NCBI GenBank assembly: GCA_001769385.1
Contig: MEPB01000088.1
Location: 17,258 to 81,257, forward strand
From: Bacteroidetes bacterium RIFCSPLOWO2_12_FULL_35_15
GTDB lineage: Bacteria; Bacteroidota; Bacteroidia; 2-12-FULL-35-15
DNA length: 64,000 bases
Direction of reading: 5' to 3'
A model generated the notes under the pieces. That model saw only the letters and a list, made by a program, of their open reading frames with translations. It was not told the origin of the DNA and ran no database searches. Made by a program: the position numbers and the translations under genes. The first letter of the stretch is position 1, and every line of letters begins with the position of its first letter. Of the stretch, positions 8,914 to 17,883 are shown one piece after another.

Positions 8914-8932
8914 CTTTCCAAAAAAAATATAT

Positions 8933-10000
8933 ATGAACTTTTTCTCAAAAGACACAAAAACAGCACTTCAGGCAAAAGAATATGCCCAATGGATAGCTTT
9001 TGCACCAATGGTTTTTCAAGCTACCAGAGCCTTACGCGATTTTGAAATTTTATCAGCAGTGCATCAGTCCGGTAAAAAAGGTATTACAATCGAAGATGTA
9101 TGTGAAAAATTGAAATTTCCTTATTATGGCGCAAGAGTATTGATGGAAGCCGGATTAGGAATTGGATTATTGATCGTTAACGATGATAAATATACCTTAA
9201 CAAAAACAGGTTATGTTATTTTAACTGACCAGCTAACCCGTGTGAATCTGGATTTTTCGCATGATGTTTGTTATGAGGGTTTATTTGCTTTGGACAAATC
9301 CATTCTGAATGGAAAGCCCGAAGGATTAAAAGTTTTTGGTACCTGGAAAACTGTTTATGAAGCACTAGCTCATCTGAACCCCCAGGTACAAAAAAGTTGG
9401 TTCGCTTTCGATCATTATTATTCTGATGATTCGTTCCCAGAAGTTTTACCACATGTATATAAAAATAAGCCTAAAAAATTATTGGACATTGGGGGGAATA
9501 CCGGGAAATGGGCTATTGCAAGTACAAAACACGATGCTGATGTTCATGTTACGATTATGGATCTCCCTGGACAAACTGATATGGCAAAAAAGAATATTGA
9601 TGCCTTAGGATTATCAAACAGGGTTGATTTTTATCAGACGAATATTTTAGATGAATCGCTTCCTTTTCCAAAAGGATTTGATGCTATCTGGATGAGCCAG
9701 TTTTTAGATTGTTTCTCTGATTCAGAGATCATATCGATCCTTACCCGTTGTAATAAAGCATTGAATGATAATGGTTCTGTATACATCTTAGAGCCATTCT
9801 GGGACAATCAACGCTTTGAAGCCGCTGCATTTAGTTTACAAATGACCTCTTTATATTTTACCGCTATAGCGAACGGAAACAGCCAAATGTATAATTCTTC
9901 CATTTTCATTAAATTGGTTGAGAAATCAGGTTTTGTTGTTGATGAAATTATCCCGGGTGTTGGAGTTTCTCACACCTTATTAAAGTGCAGGAAAAAATAA
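8933..10000 (+). CDS. SAM-dependent methyltransferase with N-terminal dimerisation domain
   Basis: 355 aa. The N-terminal third resembles the winged-helix dimerisation domain of plant-type and DmpM-type O-methyltransferases. The Rossmann SAM-binding motif is KLLDIGGNTGKWAIA near residue 180, followed by IMDLPGQ. It is divergent from the resorcinol operon across 188 bases. Flexirubins can carry methyl groups, so tailoring of the pigment is a fair guess, but the acceptor is not shown. It ends before a clear terminator. Confidence 0.8.
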   Translation: MNFFSKDTKTALQAKEYAQWIAFAPMVFQATRALRDFEILSAVHQSGKKGITIEDVCEKLKFPYYGARVLMEAGLGIGLLIVNDDKYTLTKTGYVILTDQLTRVNLDFSHDVCYEGLFALDKSILNGKPEGLKVFGTWKTVYEALAHLNPQVQKSWFAFDHYYSDDSFPEVLPHVYKNKPKKLLDIGGNTGKWAIASTKHDADVHVTIMDLPGQTDMAKKNIDALGLSNRVDFYQTNILDESLPFPKGFDAIWMSQFLDCFSDSEIISILTRCNKALNDNGSVYILEPFWDNQRFEAAAFSLQMTSLYFTAIANGNSQMYNSSIFIKLVEKSGFVVDEIIPGVGVSHTLLKCRKK

Positions 10001-10027
10001 TTTTTTATCAGAAACATTTAAATACTT

Positions 10028-10061
10028 CCCCTTGTATGATTTCTACAGGGGGGATTTTTTT
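10028..10061 (+). terminator. Rho-independent terminator of the methyltransferase gene
   Basis: ccccttgta (10028-10036) pairs with tacaggggg (10045-10053) with one bulge, followed by a T run from 10055. It begins 27 bases after the stop codon at 10000. Confidence 0.85.
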
Positions 10062-10112
10062 ATTTTTAAAAATCATTTAAGTAAATTTGAAGTACATTTC
10101 GAATTCAATCAA

Positions 10113-10577
10113 ATGAAAAGATTTAGATTTTTTCTTATCCTATTCGTTATTCCTACAGTTATATTTTCTCAAACCAAGAAAACATTTAACGACAGTAATT
10201 TCAGTAAAGGAGATATTATTCGTGTTCCGAATTTGGAACTTGAATTATTAAACCGGGAGAAGGATGTAATAAATGATTCTTTAGAAGTGCTGATAGATTT
10301 TTTGAAAAAACACAGCGATATAAAATTTGAACTCGCCTGCCATACCGATTCGAGAGGGAATCTGGCGGGTAATCTGCAAGCCTCCCAATATAGAGCAGAA
10401 GGCATTCGCAATTATTTAATTAAGCGTAAAAATATTAATCCTGAAATGTTAAAAGCAAAAGGATATGGGGAAACAAAACTCCTCATTTCAGACCAGACAA
10501 TTTCAAATGCAAAAACAAAAGAAGAAAAAGAAAAACTGAACCTTATCAATAGAAGAATAGAATTGATCGTTTTATGA
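10113..10577 (+). CDS. Small OmpA-family peptidoglycan-binding protein
   Basis: 154 aa from the ATG at 10113. The frame is open upstream, but that part runs through the previous terminator. A signal peptide (MKRFRFFLILFVIPTVIFSQ) is followed directly by an OmpA C-terminal domain: the HTDSRG loop, the helix beginning ASQYRAEGIRNYL and the final NRRIEL. The domain binds peptidoglycan in the periplasm. No barrel is present, so it is a minimal exported OmpA domain. Its last six bases overlap the convergent transporter gene. Confidence 0.82.
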   Translation: MKRFRFFLILFVIPTVIFSQTKKTFNDSNFSKGDIIRVPNLELELLNREKDVINDSLEVLIDFLKKHSDIKFELACHTDSRGNLAGNLQASQYRAEGIRNYLIKRKNINPEMLKAKGYGETKLLISDQTISNAKTKEEKEKLNLINRRIELIVL

Positions 10578-11282
10578 TTCTACTTTATGATGTAATGATT
10601 CTTCTGCCACTTTTTTGATTACATTGTGTGATTCTTCATCACCAAGGTATTTCTCAATAGCTGCATGACCAACATAGATCAAGGGCGTTAAAACAATTGC
10701 TATTACCAGCTTAAATGTATAACCAGTTAATGCAGCATTTAAGAATACAGAGGTTGTCATTTTTCCGGGCAACCAAAATGCAATTCCTAAGACAACAAAT
10801 GTATCGATCAATTGTGAAATGATTGTAGAACCGGTACTTCTAAGCCATATCATTTTACCTCCTGTTTTATCCCGAAGCAACCAAAAAATAGAAACATCAA
10901 TAAATTGTGAAATCAAAAATGCAACCAAGCTTCCAACAATAATCCATAAGCTTTGACCAAATACGGCATAAAACTGAGCATCCGTAACAGTAGAAATTCC
11001 AATTGCTGCAGGAATCTTAATAGCTAAAAATAAAATCACAAATGCATACGCGATCAAAGATGCTGTAATGATAGTAAGCTTTTTTACACCTGATCTTCCA
11101 TAATATTCATTGATCAAATCGGTTGTAATAAAAACAACAGGCCATGGGATGATACCAATACTCATAATAAAAGGACCAATCTGAATGAGTTTACCACCGA
11201 TCAATTCAGCAACAACTGCATTTGTGATAAAAATGCCCGCCAATACAATGAAAACTAAATTACGTTTTGAAGAAAAGATCAT
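10572..11282 (-). CDS. Queuosine precursor transporter (YhhQ/VUT family)
   Basis: 236 aa with about six hydrophobic segments. The region GIIPWPVVFITTDLINEYYG is typical of the YhhQ/QPTR family, which imports queuosine precursors (preQ0/preQ1) across the inner membrane for tRNA modification. Length matches the family. It is convergent with the OmpA-like gene and overlaps it by six bases. No queuosine synthesis gene is in the window. Confidence 0.88.
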   Translation of the reverse strand: MIFSSKRNLVFIVLAGIFITNAVVAELIGGKLIQIGPFIMSIGIIPWPVVFITTDLINEYYGRSGVKKLTIITASLIAYAFVILFLAIKIPAAIGISTVTDAQFYAVFGQSLWIIVGSLVAFLISQFIDVSIFWLLRDKTGGKMIWLRSTGSTIISQLIDTFVVLGIAFWLPGKMTTSVFLNAALTGYTFKLVIAIVLTPLIYVGHAAIEKYLGDEESHNVIKKVAEESLHHKVES

Positions 11283-11298
11283 AAGCCCACTCTTTATC

Positions 11299-11315
11299 TC
11301 TCCCCATTGGGGAGA
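11299..11315. repeat. Short perfect palindrome between transporter and bioA
   Basis: tctcccca and tggggaga flank a single central base. It is followed within 35 bases by the TTTGCG-type repeat at the end of bioA. It may be an intergenic repeat or a small terminator for bioA; there is no strong T run. Confidence 0.45.
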
Positions 11316-11339
11316 AGCTGTGTATGTATAATTTTATTG

Positions 11340-12635
11340 TCATCTTTGCGCCTTTGCGTCTTCGCGGCAAAAATTCAAAAACTCTTCTATCGCATCATAA
11401 ATAATTTGCAAATCTTTATTGCTGATACAATACGGAGGAAGAACGTACAAAACATTTCCCAATGGACGAAGTATTATTCCCCGCGAAATAAAAAACCCGG
11501 AAATAATTTCGGATAATGAATTTAAATAATTTGTTTCCTCCTTCGTTTTTATTTCAAAAGCAATAATAGTTCCTAATTGCCGAACATCAATTAATGCTTT
11601 ATGTGATCTTATTTTTTGTAAAAATAAATTATGTTGTTGTTCTATTCGTTCAATGTTTTCAAATGCTTCCGGCTTATCAAAGAGATCCATACTTGCCAAT
11701 GCAGCTGAGCAGGCAGTTGGGTTTGCAGTGTAAGAATGACCATGAAAAAAAGTTTTCATCTTATCGTCACTCAAAAAAGCCTCATAAATAAATTGAGCAC
11801 AGCTAGTTACGCCTAAAGGCATTACTCCTCCTGTTAATCCTTTGCTCAAGCATATAATATCCGCTTTATGCATCAAATGATCACTTGCAAAAAACTTACC
11901 GGTGCGACCAAAACCTGTCATCACCTCATCGGCAATTGTTATCACATTTTTATCCTTACAGATTTTAATTAACCCGTCCAATGCTTTGGCAGAATACATT
12001 ACCATTCCACCTGCACCTTGTACCATTGGCTCAAAAATAAATGCAGCAATATCATCGTGTTTCAAGGCATCATTCAAAGCGTTCAATGTATTCTGCTCTT
12101 TTCCTGATATCGGAACAGGAATATGAATGACATCAAACAATAATTTTGAAAATGGAAGATTGAAAGCATTACGGGCTCCAACACTCATGCCACCAAAGGT
12201 ATCTCCATGATATCCATTTTCGAATGCAATTACTTTTGTTTTATTTATCGATTGGTTGCTCCAATACTGGAAAGCCATTTTTAAAGCCACCTCCACAGCT
12301 GTTGAACCATTATCAGAGTAAAATATTTTTGATTGGTTTGCCGGAAGTCGCTTCAATAATCGTTCAGCTAATTGAACAGCCGGCTCATGTGTGAAGCCTG
12401 AAAAAATAGCATGTTCCAACGTTTGTAATTGTTCTGAAATTTTTTGTGATAAATAGGGATGACAATGTCCGTGCACATTTACCCACCATGATGCAATCCC
12501 ATCAATATATCGTTTGCCTTTTTCATCATAAAAATAAGCCCCATCGCCTCTGACAATTGAAATTGGTAATGGAGCTGTTTTGATTTGTGTGAATGGATGC
12601 CAGACAACTTTTTTATCGCGTTCTTGTAATGTCAT
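11340..12635 (-). CDS. bioA: Adenosylmethionine-8-amino-7-oxononanoate aminotransferase
   Basis: 431 aa PLP class III aminotransferase that transfers an amino group from SAM to KAPA to give DAPA in biotin synthesis. The WWVNVHGH substrate loop (Trp50-Trp51) and the PLP lysine Lys265 in CLSKGLTGG are present, as is IADEVMTGFGRTG. The last nine residues (REDAKAQR and the Cys before them) are encoded by an intergenic-type repeat, so the natural C-terminus has probably been extended. It is 334 bases from bioD on the same strand, possibly with its own promoter. Confidence 0.95.
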   Translation of the reverse strand: MTLQERDKKVVWHPFTQIKTAPLPISIVRGDGAYFYDEKGKRYIDGIASWWVNVHGHCHPYLSQKISEQLQTLEHAIFSGFTHEPAVQLAERLLKRLPANQSKIFYSDNGSTAVEVALKMAFQYWSNQSINKTKVIAFENGYHGDTFGGMSVGARNAFNLPFSKLLFDVIHIPVPISGKEQNTLNALNDALKHDDIAAFIFEPMVQGAGGMVMYSAKALDGLIKICKDKNVITIADEVMTGFGRTGKFFASDHLMHKADIICLSKGLTGGVMPLGVTSCAQFIYEAFLSDDKMKTFFHGHSYTANPTACSAALASMDLFDKPEAFENIERIEQQHNLFLQKIRSHKALIDVRQLGTIIAFEIKTKEETNYLNSLSEIISGFFISRGIILRPLGNVLYVLPPYCISNKDLQIIYDAIEEFLNFCREDAKAQR

Positions 12636-12969
12636 AATTAATTATTGATTAAACTTTGCCGCATGCACTTTCTCGACTCCGCTTGAAACGCCCTGACGGT
12701 ATTTTACGTTGCCTTGTTGAGTTTGTCGATGTGTGCTGGTTCCACACACACCGACAAACTCAGTGTGATCTTCCCACCTCGCCCTTCTGCATTTTTTAAT
12801 GACAGCATGGAAGGAAAGGAACTTTTTAGTATTACAAATGGGATATGCATCCACAAAGATTTATTTTTTTAGAAAATCAATTGAATCGAAATAATTAAAA
12901 ATCCCATCAAAAATATACATTTTAATGGGATTAAATAATTTCAAATTATCAGAAATATTCCTGCTAAAA
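12636..12969. repeat. bioD-bioA spacer with a long REP-like hairpin
   Basis: An inverted repeat of 18 bases runs from 12718-12735 to 12745-12762, with one G-T pair and a loop of nine bases; the core word is gagtttgtcga. Flanking sequence (12661-12710) carries more decayed repeat. A 70-codon frame crosses it but is only repeat translation. A separate hairpin at 12900-12932 is listed as a terminator. Confidence 0.65.
12900..12932 (-). terminator. Probable terminator after bioD
   Basis: aatcccat (12900-12907) pairs with atgggatt (12925-12932) around an A/T-rich inner part that can also pair. On the minus strand the stem follows the bioD stop (12970) by about 40 bases and is followed by an A/T-rich tract. 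Confidence 0.6.
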
Positions 12970-13590
12970 TTAAGTGTTTTTCAGAAACTCAAACTCCTTG
13001 GCATATCGCGAAATTACTTCCGGATTTATTTCGCTTTCTTTTTGAATGCGTCCGAGTAATTTTAATTGACTGTATTCCATAATAATATCATACGATAATT
13101 GATGTGGAGGGCCATTAAAAATTACCCCCAAAATATTAAATCCTCTCTTTTTTATGGCATCAATTGATAAAAGTGAATGGTTGATGCTTCCCAAATAATT
13201 TTGGATAACCAAAACTACTTCTGCATCAAATTTCCCGATCATATCGATCATAAATTCTTTACGATTAAGAGGCACCATCAATCCTCCTGCTCCTTCAATT
13301 ATTAATGTATTATCAGTCTGAGGGACCGAAATATTAGCTAACTCTATTTCCACACCTTCTAATTCAGCTGCTGCATGAGGCGACATATATTGTTTTAAAG
13401 TATATGCTTCCGGATGTATAACGCTATCGCTATTACTTATCCACTTTTTTACTTTTGCAGTATCCGTAGAAAAAAAACTTCCCGTTTGAATTGGTTTCCA
13501 ATAATCGGCCTTTAATGCCTCCACAAGTACAGCTGAAACTACTGTTTTACCAACATCAGTTCCTATTCCTGTAACAAATATTTTTCTCAT
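12970..13590 (-). CDS. bioD: Dethiobiotin synthetase
   Basis: 206 aa from the ATG at 13590; a TTG directly before it is an unlikely start. The P-loop is FVTGIGTDVGKTVVSA (Lys15), and IEGAGGLMVPL is the family's second signature. It makes dethiobiotin from DAPA, CO2 and ATP in the cytoplasm. It follows bioF after 48 bases on the same strand. Confidence 0.93.
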   Translation of the reverse strand: MRKIFVTGIGTDVGKTVVSAVLVEALKADYWKPIQTGSFFSTDTAKVKKWISNSDSVIHPEAYTLKQYMSPHAAAELEGVEIELANISVPQTDNTLIIEGAGGLMVPLNRKEFMIDMIGKFDAEVVLVIQNYLGSINHSLLSIDAIKKRGFNILGVIFNGPPHQLSYDIIMEYSQLKLLGRIQKESEINPEVISRYAKEFEFLKNT

Positions 13591-13638
13591 CAAGTTTTAT
13601 GTATGGATTTTTTAACGAAATTATTATAATTAAGTTAC

Positions 13639-14787
13639 TTATTGAACATTTCTTTTAAAAATTTTCAAAAGTGAATTTATCAACTCATCCAATTCTTCTT
13701 TTGTATTGGAAGAATGAATGCAAATACGCAAGCGCTCTTTGCCTTTTGGAACTGTAGGACTCAAGATAGGCCGAACATCAAAATTTGACTTTTCAAGAAA
13801 TTTTGAAATACGCTTAACTTCCCTATTTCCGCTAACAACAATACATTGGATCGGACTATTACTTTCAATCAATGTAATGGTTGCATTTTTTGAAATCCGT
13901 CTTCTAAATTGTTCAATTAAGGAATTTAATTTTTTTATATCCGGGGAACTCGACTCCAGTAATAAATAAGCTTGATTTATTGTAACCAGACTTTTTACCG
14001 GTAAAGCAGTAGTATATATAAAAGATCGTGAAAAATTTATTAAGTAATTACGTAACATATCGCTACCAAGAACAATAGCACCATGGCAGCCAAGCGCTTT
14101 GCCAAATGTATGAACACGTGCAAAAATTTCCTTTTCTAATTTTAATTCCTGCACTCTTCCTCTTCCCTTATTACGAGTAATTCCGGTTGCATGTGCTTCG
14201 TCAACAATTAAATTTGCTTTGTATTTTTTACATATTAAAATGACTTCTTTTAGCGGAGAATTATCACCATCCATGGAATAAACGGTTTCAATTGCTACAT
14301 AAATTATACCTGTAGCTATTTTCAAACGTTCTTCTAAATGTTTTAAATCATTGTGACGAAACATAAATGCCGAAGCAGTAGATAGCTTCATCCCATCTCT
14401 CACTGAGGCATGTATCAACTCATCATAAATAATGGTATCCCCTTTTTTACCTAAAGCAGAAAACAATCCAAGATTTGCATCATAACCGGAGTTATAGATC
14501 AACCCACTTTCGGCATTGTGAAATGTGGCAATACGTTTTTCCAATTGTTCAGCATATGCAAGGTTCCCTGTCAATAAACGAGAACCTGTTGAACCATTTT
14601 TTTGAAAGGGCAAGGAGGCAAATTCCTTAATGCTATTATTTTTTAATTTTTCGGAATGTGCGAAACCTAAATAATCATTACTGCAAAAATCAATCAAGTG
14701 ATCTTTATTACTCAATTTACGCAGGGCATTTTGATCTTTTCTGTTTTGAAGGGATTTTTGTAAAAACGTATCAGCTGAAAAGTTCAT
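13639..14787 (-). CDS. bioF: 8-amino-7-oxononanoate synthase
   Basis: 382 aa alpha-oxoamine synthase of PLP fold type I. It condenses pimeloyl thioester with alanine in biotin synthesis. NDYLGFAHSEKL near the N-terminus, IVDEAHATG and the PLP lysine Lys230 in VHTFGKALG identify it. It starts five bases after the outer-membrane barrel gene, so it is probably translated from the bioB-led message. Confidence 0.92.
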   Translation of the reverse strand: MNFSADTFLQKSLQNRKDQNALRKLSNKDHLIDFCSNDYLGFAHSEKLKNNSIKEFASLPFQKNGSTGSRLLTGNLAYAEQLEKRIATFHNAESGLIYNSGYDANLGLFSALGKKGDTIIYDELIHASVRDGMKLSTASAFMFRHNDLKHLEERLKIATGIIYVAIETVYSMDGDNSPLKEVILICKKYKANLIVDEAHATGITRNKGRGRVQELKLEKEIFARVHTFGKALGCHGAIVLGSDMLRNYLINFSRSFIYTTALPVKSLVTINQAYLLLESSSPDIKKLNSLIEQFRRRISKNATITLIESNSPIQCIVVSGNREVKRISKFLEKSNFDVRPILSPTVPKGKERLRICIHSSNTKEELDELINSLLKIFKRNVQ

Positions 14788-14792
14788 AGTAT

Positions 14793-15503
14793 CTATCTTT
14801 CTGAAACATCAATACGAACAGAACCTATTGCCATAAATGAAAAAATATTATGGCTTATTTTTGAAGCTTTTTCTATTGAATTATTATCAAAATATTTGTA
14901 TTCGAAAAGCGGGTGAACACAAACAAAAACATGCGGGATTACTTTATAGGAAGCAAGAACACCTATTCCTGCAAAATAGGTATTGGACATTTTTTCTACA
15001 CCGAAAAAATTTTCTCTATCAACACCGGAATAACCATAATAGCCAAATTGTCCTTGTGCAGCTAATGAGAAATTAGATCTTAACTCTTTACTAAAAGGGA
15101 CTTCTACCAATGCGTAGATCTTATCGAAACGAAATTTTTGATCAAAAATAATAAGTCCCGCATCAGGATCCGGATTAAGAATTTCAATTTTATCCATGGT
15201 GTTCTCCTCAAAATTCAAACCCAGTCCAAGCATAATATCAGCAACCGGGACCAAAACATTCAGATCGTAACAACGTAGATCGGTTTTTGTTTTAAATTTT
15301 AAGTTCCCTGATTTTATTGCCAAACCATATTGATCATATAAGGCGGTATTTTCCAACTTCGATTTCCAGTTTGAAAAACCAATACCATAACCCAAATTGA
15401 TAAAAAAACTCTTGGTTTCACTTCCTGATCGGTTATAAAAATATTGTGCAAAAAGGGATGAACTCGTGCAACATATTATTATAATGGAAAGAATTTTTCT
15501 CAC
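14793..15503 (-). CDS. Outer-membrane beta-barrel-like protein inside the biotin operon
   Basis: 236 aa with a signal peptide (MRKILSIIIICCTSSSLFAQ). The mature part has alternating aromatic strands such as YALVEVPFSKELR and HVFVCVHPLFEYKYF, typical of small Bacteroidota OMP_b-brl proteins. It sits 10 bases after bioB and 5 before bioF, so it is co-transcribed with biotin genes. It is not a known biotin gene. A link to biotin or precursor uptake is speculation; chance insertion into the operon is equally possible. Confidence 0.7.
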   Translation of the reverse strand: MRKILSIIIICCTSSSLFAQYFYNRSGSETKSFFINLGYGIGFSNWKSKLENTALYDQYGLAIKSGNLKFKTKTDLRCYDLNVLVPVADIMLGLGLNFEENTMDKIEILNPDPDAGLIIFDQKFRFDKIYALVEVPFSKELRSNFSLAAQGQFGYYGYSGVDRENFFGVEKMSNTYFAGIGVLASYKVIPHVFVCVHPLFEYKYFDNNSIEKASKISHNIFSFMAIGSVRIDVSER

Positions 15504-15513
15504 TATTTCAAAT

Positions 15514-16527
15514 TTAATGGTGATGTTGATGATCAGCAGAAACGTGTTTTAGTCTTATTTGATCTTTTCCTTTAAATGCTTTACGAGGAGTTAATCCGAA
15601 AATTTTAAACATTTCCATATCAGCATTAAATTCCGGATTTGGTGTGGTGAGTAGTTTATCACCTGCAAAAATTGAATTTGCACCGGCCAGGAAACATAAT
15701 GCCTGACCTTCCAAACTCATTTGAGTACGGCCTGCAGAAAGACGAACAACAGCTTTTGGTATCACAATTCTTGTAGTTGCGATCATTCGAACCATATCCC
15801 AAATTGGTAGAAGCGGTTGATTTTCCATAGGAGTTCCGGCAACAGGAACCAAGGCATTGATTGGCACAGAATCAGGCAGTTCATCCAAAGACGACAAGGT
15901 ATGAAGCATTTTTACACGATCTTCAATACTTTCCCCCATTCCTATAATACCACCCGAACAAACTGAAATTTTTGCTTTCTGAACATTTTTGATCGTATCT
16001 AAACGGTCATCATAACTTCGGGTTGTAATAATTTTTTTGTAATTATCCTCAGAAGTATCTATGTTGTGATTATAAGCGTATAACCCTGCATCAGCAAGTC
16101 GTTGCGCTTGTTCTTCCGTTAGCATACCTAAGGTACAACATACTTCCATATCTTTCGCATTCACCCCTTTAACCATTTCCAGAACACGTTCAAAATCGCT
16201 ATTATCACGTACTTCGCGCCAAGCAGCACCCATACATAAACGGGATGCTCCGCCCTCCTTAGCTTTATCAGCAGCATCCAACACGGTATTTACATCCATT
16301 AATTTTTCTACTTCCAGCCCTGTATTGTATTTGGCCGATTGCGGACAATATCCGCAATCTTCTCCACAACCACCTGTTTTAATTGATATAAGTGAGCTAA
16401 CCTGTACTTCACTTGGATTATTATTTTCACGATGAACTTCCTGACCACGATTAATAAGCTCCAATAAAGGAGTATTATAAACTTCTAATATTTCTGCTAC
16501 TGTCCAATTTTTTCTCTTCACTGACAT
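15514..16527 (-). CDS. bioB: Biotin synthase
   Basis: 337 aa radical SAM enzyme inserting sulfur into dethiobiotin. The [4Fe-4S] motif is CGEDCGYC (Cys54, Cys58, Cys61). Candidate ligands of the [2Fe-2S] cluster are Cys98, Cys130 and Cys190. The C-terminus ends in ADHQHHH, a His-rich tail not needed for the fold. It is first in the minus-strand biotin operon and has a good promoter at 16554-16586. Confidence 0.96.
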   Translation of the reverse strand: MSVKRKNWTVAEILEVYNTPLLELINRGQEVHRENNNPSEVQVSSLISIKTGGCGEDCGYCPQSAKYNTGLEVEKLMDVNTVLDAADKAKEGGASRLCMGAAWREVRDNSDFERVLEMVKGVNAKDMEVCCTLGMLTEEQAQRLADAGLYAYNHNIDTSEDNYKKIITTRSYDDRLDTIKNVQKAKISVCSGGIIGMGESIEDRVKMLHTLSSLDELPDSVPINALVPVAGTPMENQPLLPIWDMVRMIATTRIVIPKAVVRLSAGRTQMSLEGQALCFLAGANSIFAGDKLLTTPNPEFNADMEMFKIFGLTPRKAFKGKDQIRLKHVSADHQHHH

Positions 16528-16553
16528 ATTTGTTTATTTTTTTGAATGAATTG

Positions 16554-16586
16554 CAAAGATAAAATTTTATAGCATCAAATTATCAA
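16554..16586 (-). promoter_or_regulatory. bioB operon promoter, Bacteroidota type
   Basis: On the minus strand, TTG (16586-16584), a 22-base spacer and TATCTTTG (16561-16554) match the TTG-N17-23-TAnnTTTG pattern. The -7 element is about 27 bases upstream of the bioB ATG. No BirA-type operator was recognised. Confidence 0.65.
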
Positions 16587-16638
16587 TTTTTCATATTCAG
16601 ATTTTCTAAAATCTACTTCCTCCAATCACTGTATTAAC

Positions 16639-16646
16639 TATCTTTG
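16639..16646 (+). promoter_or_regulatory. Possible -7 element just before trmD
   Basis: TATCTTTG matches TAnnTTTG but ends only four bases before the trmD ATG, which would give a nearly leaderless message. No TTG is present at the right distance, so support is weak. Confidence 0.35.
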
Positions 16647-16650
16647 CGAA

Positions 16651-17325
16651 ATGCGTATCGACATTATTACTGTTTTACCTCAATTATTAGAAAGTCCTTT
16701 TCAACATAGCATCTTAAAACGAGCTATTGACAAAGGGTTGGTAGAAGTTAATCTTATTAATTTACGTGATTATTCCACTCACAAACAAAAAAGTGTGGAT
16801 GATTATGCTTTTGGAGGTGGTGCCGGAATGGTTATGGGGATAGAACCAATAGCCAACTGTATTAATTCGCTTAAATCCGAACGGATGTATGACGAAATTA
16901 TTTATACAAGTCCGGATGGTGAGTTATTAAACCAAAAAATGTCGAATCAGCTATCTACTTTGAGTAATATTATCATTCTTTGCGGACATTATAAAGGGGT
17001 GGATGAACGCGTTCGTGAACATTTTATCACCAAAGAAATTTCAATTGGAGATTATGTTCTTTCAGGTGGGGAATTAGCTGCTGCAGTAATTTGTGATAGC
17101 ATTATCCGTATCATTCCGGGAGCAATTTCAGATGAAACATCTGCTTTAACAGATTCTTTTCAGGATAATTTACTGGCTCCTCCTGTTTATACCCGTCCGG
17201 CAGAATACAATGGCTGGAAAGTACCTGAAATACTGTTATCCGGACATACTGCTAATATTGAGAACTGGCGCCATGAGCAAAGCCTGGAGCGAACACGAAA
17301 ACGCAGACCGGACCTGTTGAAATAA
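16651..17325 (+). CDS. trmD: tRNA (guanine-N1)-methyltransferase
   Basis: 224 aa SPOUT methyltransferase forming m1G37 in tRNA. The start [17 protein letters not shown], the middle [14 protein letters not shown] and the knot region [13 protein letters not shown] with [13 protein letters not shown] are typical TrmD. It lies upstream of rplS, a common trmD-rplS arrangement, 97 bases apart with a promoter between. Confidence 0.96.
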   Translation: MRIDIITVLPQLLESPFQHSILKRAIDKGLVEVNLINLRDYSTHKQKSVDDYAFGGGAGMVMGIEPIANCINSLKSERMYDEIIYTSPDGELLNQKMSNQLSTLSNIIILCGHYKGVDERVREHFITKEISIGDYVLSGGELAAAVICDSIIRIIPGAISDETSALTDSFQDNLLAPPVYTRPAEYNGWKVPEILLSGHTANIENWRHEQSLERTRKRRPDLLK

Positions 17326-17337
17326 AAATTTTAAGAA

Positions 17338-17372
17338 TTGTTTTTCCATTTAAAAAAATTAAAGTACATTTG
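17338..17372 (+). promoter_or_regulatory. rplS promoter
   Basis: TTG (17338-17340), a 24-base spacer and TACATTTG (17365-17372), about 50 bases before the rplS ATG. The spacer is one base longer than the usual range. Confidence 0.5.
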
Positions 17373-17422
17373 CAATCCTTTTTGAGGGAATATATTGATA
17401 TAACCTAGTAAAAACAAAGATT

Positions 17423-17773
17423 ATGAGCACATTATTAAAATACGCAGAAGAGCAATTAACAGTAAAAGCTACACATCCGAAATTTAAAGCCGGCGATACA
17501 GTTACTGTACATTATAAAATTAAAGAAGGTGATAAAGAACGCGTTCAGCAATACCAAGGCGTTGTTATTCAACGTAAAGGTGCCGGAACCACTGAATCAT
17601 TTACCGTTCGTAAAATCAGCAATAACATTGGTGTGGAGCGTGTATTTCCAACCAACTCACCATATATTGATAAAATCGAAGTAAACAAAGTTGGTGTTGT
17701 TCGCAGAGCTCGTTTATATTATTTACGCGAATTAACAGGTAAAGCAGCTCGTATTGAAGAGAAAAAACAATAA
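17423..17773 (+). CDS. rplS: 50S ribosomal protein L19
   Basis: 116 aa. [44 protein letters not shown] and the basic end [11 protein letters not shown] are hallmarks of bL19, which sits at the interface of the ribosomal subunits. Followed by a terminator. Confidence 0.97.
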   Translation: MSTLLKYAEEQLTVKATHPKFKAGDTVTVHYKIKEGDKERVQQYQGVVIQRKGAGTTESFTVRKISNNIGVERVFPTNSPYIDKIEVNKVGVVRRARLYYLRELTGKAARIEEKKQ

Positions 17774-17794
17774 TTTATTGACATACTTTATAAG

Positions 17795-17828
17795 AACCCT
17801 TTCTGCTATGCGGATTGGGTTTTTTTAT
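17795..17828 (+). terminator. Terminator after rplS
   Basis: aaccc (17795-17799) pairs with gggtt (17817-17821), with inner ctgc/gcgg pairing, followed by a run of seven Ts. It starts 21 bases after the rplS stop. Confidence 0.75.
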
Positions 17829-17883
17829 TTTTCATGACTCTGAATTACATTCAGAGAAGAAAATATTCAAAAGATCCATTAAA

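Noticed and set aside
12642..12854. 70-codon minus-strand frame between bioA and bioD
   Set aside because: It is translated REP-like hairpin sequence, without start context or homology-like content.
17815..17883. N-terminal extension of prfC
   Set aside because: It overlaps the rplS terminator; the ATG at 17884 starts the conserved RF3 N-terminus.
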